From assembly GCA_009746045.1 (NCBI GenBank), contig RPFO01000240.1, forward strand, positions 629,501 to 693,500: a stretch of 64,000 bases of DNA, given 5' to 3'. Positions 9,641 through 22,167 of the stretch are shown here, one piece after another. A program made the position numbers and the translations under genes. Positions within the stretch are counted from its first letter, which is position 1. Every line of letters begins with the position of its first letter. The notes under the pieces are model-generated. The model worked only from the letters and a program-made list of their open reading frames with translations. It was not told the DNA's origin and did not search any database. This DNA comes from Mesostigma viride (taxonomy: Eukaryota > Streptophyta > Mesostigmatophyceae > Mesostigmatales > Mesostigmataceae).

Positions 9641-9756
9641 GGGCGTGGTGAAGTCTCCGGGGTGTCGCTGTGGACATGGGTGGGGCACTGGACTCGTGGG
9701 TGATACCGTTGTGGGAGGTGAATTGGGTGGGTACTCGTGGTCCTGGGTATTGTAGA

Positions 9757-9780
9757 GTGTGTGTGTGTGTGTGTGTGTGT
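9757..9780 (+). repeat. (GT)12 microsatellite
   Basis: Uninterrupted GT dinucleotide run of 24 bp. Confidence 0.95.
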
Positions 9781-11514
9781 TGGACTATTGGGGGGACCCC
9801 CCCCTTTGGCGGGGGTCATGGGGGACATTGTTATGGGTTGATTATGTAGTAGTTGTGAGTCGCAGTTGTAGGTAGCTCGTGCGTAGGTCACAGGTTCGTG
9901 TGAGGGTTGGGGATGCTTGGGTTGCGTGGGTGGCTTGGGTATGGTACGTAGGCGGGCTTGCCGGTGGTCGGTGCAGCAGTGTCAGTTATGGTTGAGTGGA
10001 CAGCTGATTGGTTGCCCCGGAGGCCGGGGTGGATGGTTATGCTTCACGTGGATGGTGGGGTGGAGTCATCGTATGTTGGGGCAGCGGGGGGCGGGGTGGG
10101 CGGGGTGCAGTGGTGTAGGGGAACCTCGTTGTGGGGCGGTAGGTTTGTTTAGTAGGTGGTTTGTTATGTTGGTGTGGAAGGTGGTGTATGTAATACGGAA
10201 GGGTGGTAGTCAGATAGGTTGGTTTGGGGGGACTCAAGGTGGATGGTCGGGTGGGTCATCGGATGGTTTGGGGGAGGAGGGCGGTGTTACGGTGTTGTGG
10301 GGGACCTCAGCGTGGGGGCGAGAGTAGTCCGTGATGGATAACGGCAGGTGGGGATGGATAACGGCATGTGGATGTCTGTGACGTATATTTGTGGGTGGGG
10401 CGGGTATGGAACAGGCAGGGGAGTGGGGCGAGTGGGAGTTAGCGGGGTGGAGGGTGCTGGCATTGTGGCGGGATGGTTGGAGGCACACGGACACACGTAA
10501 TGGCAAGAGTAACTGCATGCATAGCAACATTGGACCAGCTGTTCCTAGAACATCTGCAACCCTCAGCATGCAACAACCAACAGCAACTGACAACTGCCGA
10601 CAGTGACAACGTTAGCAAGATGTGACGCCAAGTCCACTGGAGACCCCGATGTAATTTCAGGTGGTTCCCAGTCCTGCCGTGTACTTCACTTAATTCGGGG
10701 CCGCACACTTCGTTTGGTGCAGCAAGGGCTCGTGGCCGGTATGGTGGTAGCCGGTAGGCTTGATTGCCATGGATATCCGGCGTGGCGGAGGGGCCGCAGG
10801 GAGCGAGGCACCATGGAGGAGGCGATGGAGCGATTGAAGAAATGTAGGCAGTAGCCCGGTGCCCAGCAGCAGCGGAAGTGGAAATATTGCTTGACGCGGT
10901 GCGTGCGGTGGGATGGGTAGGCACTGCCTGCCATCACCCGGACATTTCCTGTTACGGCACAGCCCGCAGTCGGCCATATTGGAGCAGACGGGCCTTGCTG
11001 CGAATCGAGGGCGTGATGTTGCACGGGAAAAATCATGCCGAGAGTCTCAGGGCGTCTCGCATGGCGACAGCTGCAGCGTGAGGGCCGACAAGCTCGAGAT
11101 GCAGGTCTCGTCGGTACATGTGGGCCACTGGTGAGGTCGCCAATGTGATGGAGCCCTCTCCATCGTGCCAGTCGGACATCACTCAACAGCCAACAACGAT
11201 CTTTTGTGCGACCAGCAGCCTCCGAATTCCCTAAGTCCGGACTCCGGACGCAGCGCCCCTCTCCAACGGACTGCACGCGGAAATTTGAAATTCAGCCCGA
11301 AGGGCACGCGCCGCGCCAGAGCTGGCACAGGAAGTGGACGTTGCACGTGAATTGGAGAACGCCACCGTGACAAAGACTAAGGCGATAACGGCAGGTACGC
11401 AGCCTTGGCAGCGCCATAATTTTACTTGGACACCATGCGCGGTGCTGTAGGCAGCCATATATATATCATTCACAGTGACTCGATGTAAAGTCGGGTGGTG
11501 TACTAGCGACATCA
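9781..11514. other. CACTA-like element interior, G-rich then mixed sequence, no gene
   Basis: 9790-10480 is strongly G- and T-rich on the plus strand, which explains the Pro/Thr/His-rich minus-strand frames there. 10490-11514 is balanced sequence with only short frames. I recognise no domain, RNA or terminal repeat. Confidence 0.4.
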
Positions 11515-11547
11515 CCGGGCCCGCTACGTTTTTTGTAGCGGGCCCGG
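11515..11547. repeat. Perfect 13-bp stem hairpin
   Basis: CCGGGCCCGCTAC (11515-11527) is followed by a 7-nt loop GTTTTTT and the exact complement (11535-11547). The role is unknown. It could be the centre of an inverted-repeat element, but I see no flanking duplication. Confidence 0.85.
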
Positions 11548-11576
11548 CACCAACCAAGTGACGTGACTCTGCCAGA

Positions 11577-11614
11577 TGATGATTTGATAACGCAGATGAT
11601 TTGATAACGCAGTT
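11577..11614 (+). repeat. Short tandem duplication GATGATTTGATAACGCA
   Basis: Two adjacent copies of a 17-bp unit, the simplest reading being replication slippage. Confidence 0.7.
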
Positions 11615-11758
11615 CAGCATTATCAAACGTGAACGTCAAGCACTCAATCGGCGAGTTTTTCGTGAGCCAGGAAGCGCTCTTCTCTAGGTATTCCTGTGGT
11701 TTCGCAGTTCCCTACATCTTGTGAGGTACATAGGGACAGTTTAGGTGAGAATACCAGG

Positions 11759-12529
<771 letters not shown>

Positions 12530-12835
12530 TACGCCTTTGGTTGTCATGTTGACGTTTGTCATGTTAACATTTGTGGACATTTTGTCATGTTAACAATTTT
12601 TTTGGCCTTCGTTTGTTAACGTCTTGACATTTCTTGACACATCACCTTGGTTTGTCAGTCTGTTGACATTTTTTTCCGTGTTGATATGTTGATATTTCAA
12701 AGATTGTCAAGGTTTTGTCAACCTTTCAACATTCTGTCAAGGTTTGTCAAGCCTTTGATGTTATCATGTCAAGCTTTTGTCAAGTTCTGTCAAGGTTTGT
12801 CAAGGTCATGTCAGTTGATATGTCAAGAATCTATA
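12530..12835 (+). repeat. TTGTCA-motif-rich block
   Basis: TTGTCA, GTCAAGG and TTGACA recur many times (for example in the stretch around 12715-12800), with inverted copies at 13212-13252. This resembles the subterminal repeats of another transposon nested in the CACTA-like element, but its outer ends are not clear. Confidence 0.5.
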
Positions 12836-13200
12836 TTACTAATTTGGCAATGTAAGGTAATCCGACACTATTCAGGGCATCACCGAGTACGCGGCCAATC
12901 CAGAAGGGGCGGACTGACTGACCACCAATCCGCGCCAAGCGCACGGAAGAACTGCCAACCAATCCGCGCAAAGCTCCCAGCGAGCGAAGCGAGCGGCCGC
13001 TTTAGCGGCCTCCTCTCTGGAGGGCAGCGAAGGAGACCGTCAGTCCGTCACGATTCCTCTCCGGAGTGCAGCGAAGGAGTACGCTTCTACGAACTACAGT
13101 ATGCGTCTACAGCGGGCAGTGGGCAGTCCCTCCATGGTCTCTCTACCGCCAAAAATTGATTAAATTTATTTTTTTTTTTGGCTGTGTGAAGCCAGCGGGT
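12836..13200. other. Unassigned sequence with a short GC palindrome
   Basis: Contains GCGAGCGAAGCGAGCGGCCGC (near 12971-12991) with a nearby complementary GGCC block, and a poly-T run near 13170. There is no coding signal. Confidence 0.4.
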
Positions 13201-13270
13201 CACACTAGAACTATTTGACAATTCTTGACAAACAATTGTCAAAGTTTGTCAACACTCCGTTCCTAGTGTG
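13201..13270. repeat. 70-bp inverted-repeat unit with CACTAG-type ends
   Basis: Begins CACACTAGAAC and ends GTTCCTAGTGTG. The inside is made of TTGACAA/TTGTCAA repeats facing each other. It looks like two transposon ends joined head to head, related to but distinct from the ends of the 8515-14174 element. Confidence 0.5.
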
Positions 13271-13284
13271 GCAGCGAGGATGGC

Positions 13285-13659
13285 ATGCCTGCACCAAGGA
13301 AGAGGAGGGGTAAGCAGCCTGCAGCAGAAACTGATTCCTCCATCTGCAGCGGCAGTGATAATGGTAGCCAAGAGGATGTGGCTCCACCTAGCAGCGACAG
13401 TGATGACCCATGCAGCTACAATGCGTCTGAACCTGCACGGGGAAGCGTGGACGGAGGGGGAGAGGAAGGAGGCAGCCTGCAGCAGAAAATGCTGCTGATT
13501 CTGCCCGTGGTGGCGATGGCCGCGAGTATGCGGCTGAACCTACGCGGGGGAATCGTGGGCAGAGGGGGAGAGGGGGTAGGCAGCACAAGAATGTGGCTGA
13601 ACCTAGCCGGGGCGACCTTGCACCAACGAGGAGAAGTGCAAGGGCGTATGGAAAAGTGA
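13285..13659 (+). CDS. Hypothetical ORF inside the CACTA-like element
   Basis: 124 codons starting 15 bp after the 70-bp inverted repeat. The first 40 residues are basic, then Ser- and Asp-rich (MPAPRKRRGKQPAAETDSS). That style is common at transposon protein N-termini, but there is no domain. The region is a set of imperfect GGAAGNGG-like repeats, so chance openness is likely. Confidence 0.22.
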   Translation: MPAPRKRRGKQPAAETDSSICSGSDNGSQEDVAPPSSDSDDPCSYNASEPARGSVDGGGEEGGSLQQKMLLILPVVAMAASMRLNLRGGIVGRGGEGVGSTRMWLNLAGATLHQRGEVQGRMEK

Positions 13660-13829
13660 GCTACGCTGAAGCAGATCGTAGCAACTCGTCTAGTGACTGA
13701 AATTGATGTTCTTATTAAACTTGAAGAGCTGTACTCCAACTGCACAAGAAATTATTATAATTTGTAATCAAAGTGATTTCTGGTTGCGTGGTATGAATGC
13801 GATTTCTCTGTGTGCATGAGGTTTCTCAG

Positions 13830-14165
13830 TTTTTCTCAGGCCTTAAGTTTCCCAGATATTCTCAGTCTCAGATTTTCTCAGGCAGCAACCTGAGAAAAAA
13901 CCGGGCGCCTGAGAAATTTCGTTCCTGAGAAAAAAAAATCTCAGGCCAGGCGACTTTCTCAGGCTGATCTCAGTTTTTTCTCAGTTTTCTCAGTTTTCTC
14001 AGGTGATTTTCTCAGTTTTCCTGAGAAAACTGAGATTTTTCTCAGTTGATCTCAGGAAATCTCAGGAAATCTCAGGACATCTCAGGAAATCTCAGGAAAT
14101 CTCAGGCAGCCTTCCTGAGAAAACTGAGAAAACTGAGAAAAACTGAGAAAAATCTCAGATCTGAG
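13830..14165 (-). repeat. CACTA right subterminal repeat array
   Basis: Many copies of CTCAGGAAAT and TTTTCTCAG, the inverse of the left array, plus a few direct copies. It ends at the terminal inverted repeat. The mirrored array supports one element spanning 8515-14174. Confidence 0.8.
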
Positions 14166-14897
14166 TTCCTAGTGTCCTCCGCCTCAGAGTGTACGTTCTG
14201 ACAGTACTCCCTCTACTCCGTCCTTTCACCGTTCACCTATTATTCCTCCTCCTACGTTTGAGGCGCGTACTAGGGCTAATGCCCCATCCTCTGCTATTCC
14301 TCCTGGTACTAAAGTGCTGGGAATCCCTCTGTGTCTGTACCCTCTCAGGCTCCTCAGGTGTCAGCCCCTCGTGGTGTACGTAGTCTCGCTCCTGTGGGCC
14401 CTACTGGGTATCCTACTGCCATTCCTACACATCCTCCTGCTTCCTGGGCATACCCTGATACGGCCTATGAAGCAGCCCAATTCCCCTCGCGTGTAGCAGA
14501 ATTAGAGATTAATCAGGATTTTAGCACCATGCCTCTCCATGATAAAAACTATGATCATTTTTCCTATTCCACAATGAGAGAAGCCTATACTGTTCCTCAC
14601 ACCTCGGGTCACCAACCTGACTCTGTGGCGCCCTCACGTCCTCTTCCTAAGACCTATCCTGCTCCTTATAATTGGTTACTGCCTGAGTATGTGCCTGTGG
14701 AAAAGAGTGGACCTATGGATAAAACTGATCCTTCTCGTGCATCTAAGCCCCCTCCCCTTCCCACCTTTACTAGTGTGCCTAAGTTAGATACCAGTTCCAC
14801 TCCTCAGCAGTTTTTCACCTTCCTTATGCTCCTCACTCAGCAGACGGCCTCCTGGGAACAGTATTATAGGTGGAAACTTCCTGATGTTGTTCTTGTC

Positions 14898-16199
14898 ACG
14901 GACGCGAGCTATGTCATCCGGGCGCCCACTATGCACAATACCGGTGACGTGCGCAAGGAATTTGTTTTCTGCGCATTTTCGACAAAGGCTAGTGACCGGG
15001 GGGGGACACTAGCACTTGCAGCATAAGAGCGGACGAAAGTGCACGTGCGCGCGCGCCGGGCCAGGCACGGCTGGGCGCGCAGCACTGACGTACTTGAGCG
15101 GACGGCAGCACAAGTGCGCAGCGTCGAGAGGATCATACGCGAGTTAGTGGACAGCTGGAGCTGGAGCTGGAGCTGGAGCTGGAGCTGGACTGCTGGACTT
15201 CAACAGCGCCAAGGCTATTGACAGGCCAGGTGTCTTTGTGGTGTAGAATAGCGGGTCAACGTTATGAGGACTGGACAGAAAATGGAAAAGGAAAATTTGC
15301 GGTGCGGAGCCAGATCGCTGGAATGAATGCGAAATCGCTGGCAGCCCTACAAAGGGATTTCTTCTAGAAAGGAAAGATTAGAAGCAATGTTTGCTGGGCC
15401 ACTCACACGCAAGGTGTGAGCGTGCAGATTGTTTGAAGGATATTATGCTTCGACCTTGGTGGTCGTGACTCAATGCCGGACATTCCCAGGGACAGAAATG
15501 CCGGAGCCTCTAGGAGATGAGATCGGCAACAGGGTAGCAATTTAGATTTGTCGGGATGCCTTCCTGCTTTTGTTGGCATGTGTGGTAGAAAGCCAGGACG
15601 GCAACTGGAATGCAGTTTCTATTTGCATGGTTCAGGCAGCAAGATAGTTTGGGCATTCCTGGCTGGACTGACAAGTGTGGCGTGTGTCATGCGTGTGGCA
15701 TGACGAATGGTTTGGTTCATAGTCGAAGAGGACTCTCACGTAGCGTGTAGTCTCTTCGAGTCTCTCGTTAGTGGCCTTCGTGTTTCTCCCTTTCCTTGGG
15801 AGCAAGGCCGGTAGCATGTCATGGAGCGCTGCCTAACTGCGGGCTCGTGAGCATGGAGTGCATCGATATTGAGACTATCAACGTGTTGTAATTGTATTAA
15901 CTTTCTCAATAAATTCCGCATGTGCGGCTTCATCATCAGACTGTGCAAAGTGTGTGTTGTGAAAACATTGTTCTATAGCAGGGGAGGCAAAAGCATTAAG
16001 GTGGTCATCAGGCACGAGGGACAATTCCTTGTCCTCGGCTGAGAACCCTCCTTTCGTTAATCATGGGACAGGTCCTCGCCCACCCCACCGGGCATGCAGT
16101 TAAGGCAGGCACGTCAGCTCAGCTCATTTGGGTTTTACCAAAGCTGAGCATGGCCAGCCGCCATGGTGGCGCCAGAGATTGTGGTACGCAGACGCGACA
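14898..16199. mobile_element. Unclassified 1.3 kb insertion with 8-bp target duplication
   Basis: TTCTTGTC occurs at 14890-14897 and at 16200-16207. Deleting one copy and the 1302 bp between joins gag in frame (KLPDV to PHYLTTC). An 8-bp duplication suggests hAT-like insertion. The terminal inverted repeats are weak, and a 4-bp TTCT duplication with TGTC...GACA ends is an alternative reading. No transposase is visible inside. Confidence 0.55.
15153..15188 (+). repeat. (AGCTGG)6 microsatellite
   Basis: Six exact copies of a hexamer within the 1.3 kb insertion. Confidence 0.9.
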
Positions 16200-17135
16200 T
16201 TCTTGTCCCTCATTACCTTACCACGTGTGTGGCTCCTGCCCTTGTCACCCTTATTCAATGTGAGTCCCTCGCGTCACATGCATACCCTAACTCAGTATCA
16301 GAATTGTTTAGGAGATTGGAAAATCATGTAGTGCCTCCAGACGCTGATTGGCAAGAACGCCTTAGCTTTGGATCCCTTGAGCAAGGCAATAAAACTTATA
16401 GGGAATATCAATGCGAATTTGATGCCCAGATGGTACGCATTCGAGACCTCTCGGGTGCGGAAGTCCGTGCTCGCTTCTTGCAAGGTCTTAATAAAAACCT
16501 CTTGCGTGAAGTTAAGAAACAGTTTTCTGCTTATCGTTTTCGCGACCTTCCTCTGGCTGCGGTTCGTACCCATCTCCTCCGTGTTGCTGATTTTATGTAT
16601 GCTCCTGCTCCTGTCCGTACTAGGGTCCATAACCTTGTCCTCACCCCTGAAGAAGAAGAGGCATATGTAGAAGAATTAGATATTTGTGTTACAGATGTAT
16701 CTGCATTGGATGTGTCTCACATCACGTGTTATCACTGTCATGAGGTGGGCCATCTTAAGAGGGAGCGCCCCAAGTTTCTTTCTGGAGCCCCCCTCATCCC
16801 AATGCCCGCCCTCCGCGTACTCCTCAGCGGGCCTCTCCCCTTCGCCCACCCTCTGGTCGTTCCTCTTCTGCTCCTCAACCCTCTCGGTTAAATGCTGTAC
16901 AGACAGGCTCCTTAGTGAATCCCCATTCTGATCAGGATGCCGTCCCCTCTCAATACCCGCGTGATTCTCCAGCAATGGCCTTCTCACCCGGGTTTCCTCC
17001 AGGGTTCGTTCCCTTGGATGATGATGTAGGGGGGGAGGGAAAACAGTAGACCTGTCAGCAGGGGGTAGCCTGGTCAGGTCCTCAGCTAGTACCCCAAGCC
17101 CTGAAAATTTTTGTTTACCTGTTTTTGTCACTACT

Positions 17136-19917
17136 GTGGATGCTGCATCCTCTGCACCCCTGCGTGTGCGTCCTTTGATGTTTCTAAATGGTGGCCTTAC
17201 CGTTCCTACTACCGTGGTAGACCCTTTTCTGCGTCCTCATGATATCCTCAATGTTTCTGTCCTCGTAGATAGTGGGGCTGCCAGCTCCTTTGTAAGTGAG
17301 GCCCTTGTTAGGAGACTAGGATTAGTATCTACCCCTCATGCCTCTCCAGTGACTGTACACTATGCTGATGGTCGCACCAGTCACTCTCCTGGGACTGTAT
17401 CCTTACCACTCCTCATTCAGGGTCGCCAGATTAAATTGGTGGCGACCATAGGTCCTATAACGACTGCGGATATATTGTTGGGCTTAGATTGGCATCAAGA
17501 CCACAAAATCACTATTAATTATGACACTATGGTTATATGGTTCCCTGACAATTCTTATTGGGTGCCTGAACGACACTATAAGGTAGAAAATCTTTCCTTG
17601 GTGGATATTACTCCTCCGCCTCCTCCTCAGCCTCCTCCTAGGCGTAGTATATCTGATGTCATAATTACTAAAGATCAATTACGAGCAGAACTAAAGGAAA
17701 ATGGATATTTATTATGTATGTTCCTCCAATTGGAAATACAAGAAATACCTATTAATAATGTGGGAATAGATCCTGATAAACCCAATGCAATAGGAGTAGG
17801 GTTTGACAAAACGGAGTTAGCCCGCTACATGGCTGTTATTGATTCCTCTAAGGTCTTTGAAGAAAAGACCCCCTCATACCCTCCTCCGCGTCCTGTTTTG
17901 CATCGTGTTGTGATTAAAGATGGTGCTGTTCCTACGCACTCCCCTATGTATAGAATGGGCAGAGCTTAAAGAATTAAAGCAGATTCTCGTAGACCTTTTA
18001 GAGGCAGGTTTAATAGAACCCAGCAATTCCCCATATTCCGCTGGTGTTTTGCTAGTTCCTAAGCCAAATGGCAAGTTCCGCCTGGTTACTGATTATCGTA
18101 AATTGAATGACATTACTGTAAAATCTAAATACCCCTTGCCTAGAATAGACGATATTTTTAATAAAGTTAAGGGTTCCTCCTGTTTCACTGTCCTTGATTG
18201 CGCGGATGGGTTTTGGCAGTTGCGGATAGCTCCGGAGGATTGCCACAAAACTGCCTTTGCCACTCCTTTCGGACACTACCAGTTTAGGGTTGCGGCAATG
18301 GGTTTATGCAATTCTCCCTCCTCCTTCCAGATCAGCTTATGAATGACATCCTCAGACCCGTCATGGGTACCTCACACCTACCTCAAGTCTCCTCTGACCT
18401 CAAAGATCCCACTTTTTCCTCGGTTCAAATCTCTGAACATGATCGTTCTTGCGCACAAGCTTACCTAGACGATATCCTTATTTATTCCCCTGACTTCGAA
18501 ACCCATCTCGTGGACCTCAAAAAGGTTCTAGATATTATGGCCGCTAATTCCTTGTGGGCTAGGCGAGCTAAAGTGCGGTCTGGTCGTAGTGTTCCCTTCC
18601 TCGGTCACGTCCTATCTGATAAAGGTGTTGCTACCGATCCTGATAAAACAAGGTCCATCCAGGATTGGCCAGTGCCTACGGATGTCAAAAGTGTACGCAG
18701 TTCCCTCGGTCTTGCCTCCTATTACCGACGTTTTATTCCTCGGTTCGCGACTATCGCGGCTCCTATTAACCACCTGCTGAAGAAGGATATTCCTTTTGTT
18801 TTGGGCCTTGAGTGCCAACAAGCTTTTACAACCCTCAAGTCTCTTTTACTCTCGCCTCCGGTCCTCGTCTTGCCCGATACCTCACGAGCATTTGTAGTAG
18901 CTACTGACGCTATAGTAAGGTAGCCATTGGGGGTGTTCTCCTCCAAGACCAGGGTCATGGTTTGCAACCCATCGAATACATCTCTAGGACTATGTTACCT
19001 GCTGAACGCAACTACCCAGTTCATCAACAAGAGTTATTAGCTGTGGTATATTGCTGTCACTCTTGGCAACATTTCCTCAAAGGGGCCCAGTTCGATGTCT
19101 GTATCTGCGAACCTTGTGATGCTGACCCTTACCGGTTGATTATTCAAACCGACCATCGTCCTCTGATTCACCTCCTGTCACAACCTAACCTCACTCCTCG
19201 GCAAGCGCGGTGGATGGAATTCCTTGCGCAATTCGCCCCATTTAAATTGCAATACGTCAAGGGCGTAGATAATATAGTCCCTGATGCTTTATCCCGACGT
19301 CCTGACTATTCCTTTTTCGAGGATCTAGATGTCCTCACTACCACCCTCGTTCCTACTCCTCTTGGTGTTTTCCCCTATGGTGACGTCCCTGATGACGGGC
19401 AGTATACCTACCTTTCCCATACCTCTGTCCGTTTTCCCGATCTCCTCTCCCATGTAGGCCTTTCTCTGCGGTGTGAGGGCACACCTGTCACCTTGGGGGA
19501 GGGGGAGGATACTAATAAAATTATTTCTTGTCCCCTAAGTCATGTGTCCACTAGGGCTGGGAAGTCGTATGGTAATGTTGTTCCTTCTGGTCCACCCCTC
19601 CTTTTCGGTAAAGCTGTGGGTGACTTGTTCAAACCCTCTGTAGATACCTCGGTAGCCAATCCTACCTCGGATTTAGAGCGTCTCATCAGTAGATTTACGG
19701 CCACTGAGCCGGAAGCCTTGACCGCAATCTCCTCACACCCTCAAAAATTTGGGAAGTACCCGTGCAAGTTTGTGGGTGGCTTCTTGTATGTGCTGTTAAA
19801 GGATGATCCTCCGCAATGGCGTTTGTATGTTCCTCCGATTTGCCGCTCCTCCTTGTTGTTTGAGTTACATGATCTAGCTGCTCACCAGGGCGGGAAGCGT
19901 GTGCGGGATTTGCCTTC
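17136..19917 (+). pseudogene. Gypsy-A pol: protease, RT, RNase H, integrase zinc region (copy 2)
   Basis: The protease is intact in 17136-17969: VDSGAASSFVSEALVRRLGL is the DSGA active-site strand and TADILLGLDWHQ the second strand. The frame is open upstream of 17136, so the true start lies in the gag-pol overlap. A few bases are lost at 17960-17965, followed by a TAA. RT (YLDDILIY near 18462) and RNase H (QQELLAVVY, DALSRR) continue in shifted frames, broken near 18338 and 18920. The integrase DDE core is deleted, and the reading runs from HQGGKRVRDL into ORF3. Confidence 0.88.
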
Positions 19918-22167
19918 ATGGCGACGCTTATTCCTCTCGAGGAGCGCCTGGCTGCTCCTCCGTCTCCAGATCCTCAGTTATTCCACGAGGTGCTCCCAGG
20001 CCGATGGGTCTCGCGGAGCTGCTTCCCGGGCGGCCGCGTGCATGCGGCCCTGACGCCTGACCGAGCGGCCTTAGTCCGGACAGCGCTGTGCGGTATTTCG
20101 TGGCATGCCTCTGACCCTCTGGGCCAACATCTAGCTGTGCATAGCTTCGATGACGCTGGCCGTTGTGTCCTCGGGTGTGGCTCACGCTGTCCTGCGCTTG
20201 CACAGATAGAGGCCGTGCTGCAGGGCCCGCGCATTTTTTCATACCTATCGACTCCGGATGGGCGTGCGCGCATTAGGGATATTTTTCCCTGGCTTCCGGC
20301 TGAGGGGGATGCGGAGCTCGATGAGTTCCCTTATGACCTCGTGAGGGCTGTTGAATTCATGGAGCGTGAAGATGAGGCAACCTCAGCTCCACCAGCCGTG
20401 GCTGCAGAGGTTCTAGCTTCCATGCCCCTCACGGATCTTCCTCCGGACCTCGGGCGGCCGGGTTCCTCTGGTCCAGGGTCGTCGGTGACGGTCTCCTCGG
20501 TTGCAGAGTCTCTTCCTCCGCCTGTTGACCCTGCTGTCGCCAGTCTCTCGACCGTCGTCGTGGAGATGCAAGCGCAATTCCAGGCGTTGTTGTCGGCATT
20601 CACTGCATTCACCGCGGCACCTCCGTCTGCGGTTCCCGCTCAGCCAGCCGTCGAGCCTCCGTCCGTGGTGTCCTCCGTCGCGCCTGTTCGACCGGCTGTC
20701 GGACCTGTGTCCGTGGCGTCCTCCGTTGCCCCTGTTCAACCGGTCGCCCACCTTCCGCCAGTGGAGCCCTCCGTCACACCTGTCCAGCCGGTCGCTGTCG
20801 CTCCGTCTGTGGAGCCCTCCGTCACGCCTGTTCAGCCGGCGGCTGTCGCTCCGTCTGTGGAGCCCTCCGTCACGCCTGTTCAGCCGGCCGCTGTCGCTCT
20901 GTCCGTGGCGGCCGCCGCCGCGCCTGCTCAGCCGACCGAGCCTCAGCGTCATCCAGATTTGGGCAAGGCGTCGACGGGCAAGTGGGTGTTTGACACTACC
21001 GAGGATGCGTATGATTCGGCCATGGGTGATTGGACCTCCGCCCGACCGGCCACAACGTTTTCCCCTGTCGCCACTTCCGCCGCCACCGCCTCTTCTGTCG
21101 CGCCCGCCTCCGCCGTCGTCCACCGACCGCGCGTTGCTCCTGTTGCGGCGTCCTCGGCTTCGGTCACGCGTGTCAGCGAGGTAGAGTTCCGGCATGTCAG
21201 GGCGGTAGAACTGCTCAGTGTGTTGTCCGCCGCGGACCGTGAGCGTTTTCCGACAGTGGCCCATCTAGATCCGCAGGTGTCCGATGTTGCGGTCGCTGGA
21301 CTGGCCATGTCCGCCGCCCTCTGTCGGGCTGTGGCTCTCCCTCGTGTGGCCAGTGTAGTTACCAACACGGTGTCATCGTCTCAGTTTTGCTACGCATCCT
21401 CGTTACCTCAGGAGATGAACCTCCCACTAGAGACGGATAGGCCTCCGTTTAATATGGTGGTGCTGGCCGATCCGTTGTTTGATGATGAGGTGCAGGCGCA
21501 GAGGGTCATATATCGTTGGGCGCGTGCTGCTAACGATCCTTGCTATACCTATGGTGATGTCCAGTGGGCGTATCCTCAGCCCCTGTGGATCATGCCCTCG
21601 GATGCCATGTACTTCAGTTGTCCTGTCCCTGCGGGTGCTCTCTACTCCCTGCGCATCCAGCCGGGCCTGCAGTGGGATGCTTGTCGCCCTGCGCCCCTTC
21701 CGGGTCAGGGGCTGGATGAGCCTGGGTTCCAGCCTCCGCGTACGACGGGTACCCACCTGTCGACTTACGGCTCCCGTCAGTGCTTGCGCCGCTGGCAGGG
21801 TCGTGAGATTCGGCATGTGCGTCTGTGGCCCGGCAACGTGGAACGTTTCCTGGATTTGTTTTTCACCTCTGTTGCTCGTGGTGAGCTGGTCTTCCATCGG
21901 TTCCTCCTGCGCGCCCTCCTTCTGCTGTCGGCAGAGCCCTTCGTGCGACAGTTTCAGTGTGGGTTCCTTGACTGGGCCCGTGGACAGGTGGTTCTGACAC
22001 AGCATCGTTACTACTGGGCTTTCCTCGGCATGTATCCTGATGGCGTCTGGGAGGATGTGTTCCTCCATGTAGACAGGCATGATAACCCTGCTGATGTTGC
22101 TCATCACCGGGCGTACCTGGATGTGCTTTTGGCCACCCGTGGTACTTTTCAGGCTACTGGTGTGTAG
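19918..22167 (+). CDS. Gypsy-A ORF3, 749-aa protein of unknown function (copy 2)
   Basis: Matches 3979-6228 with only a few base changes and is open over its full length. The deletion joining pol to ORF3 falls only a few bases before this ATG, so the ORF is whole although the integrase is gone. The two copies arose by duplication of one element, so their shared openness counts once, not twice, as evidence of constraint. Confidence 0.75.
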   Translation: MATLIPLEERLAAPPSPDPQLFHEVLPGRWVSRSCFPGGRVHAALTPDRAALVRTALCGISWHASDPLGQHLAVHSFDDAGRCVLGCGSRCPALAQIEAVLQGPRIFSYLSTPDGRARIRDIFPWLPAEGDAELDEFPYDLVRAVEFMEREDEATSAPPAVAAEVLASMPLTDLPPDLGRPGSSGPGSSVTVSSVAESLPPPVDPAVASLSTVVVEMQAQFQALLSAFTAFTAAPPSAVPAQPAVEPPSVVSSVAPVRPAVGPVSVASSVAPVQPVAHLPPVEPSVTPVQPVAVAPSVEPSVTPVQPAAVAPSVEPSVTPVQPAAVALSVAAAAAPAQPTEPQRHPDLGKASTGKWVFDTTEDAYDSAMGDWTSARPATTFSPVATSAATASSVAPASAVVHRPRVAPVAASSASVTRVSEVEFRHVRAVELLSVLSAADRERFPTVAHLDPQVSDVAVAGLAMSAALCRAVALPRVASVVTNTVSSSQFCYASSLPQEMNLPLETDRPPFNMVVLADPLFDDEVQAQRVIYRWARAANDPCYTYGDVQWAYPQPLWIMPSDAMYFSCPVPAGALYSLRIQPGLQWDACRPAPLPGQGLDEPGFQPPRTTGTHLSTYGSRQCLRRWQGREIRHVRLWPGNVERFLDLFFTSVARGELVFHRFLLRALLLLSAEPFVRQFQCGFLDWARGQVVLTQHRYYWAFLGMYPDGVWEDVFLHVDRHDNPADVAHHRAYLDVLLATRGTFQATGV

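Noticed and set aside
9218..9688. 156-codon His/Thr/Arg-rich minus-strand frame
   Set aside because: Translation of the G/T-rich minisatellite; low complexity and no start context.
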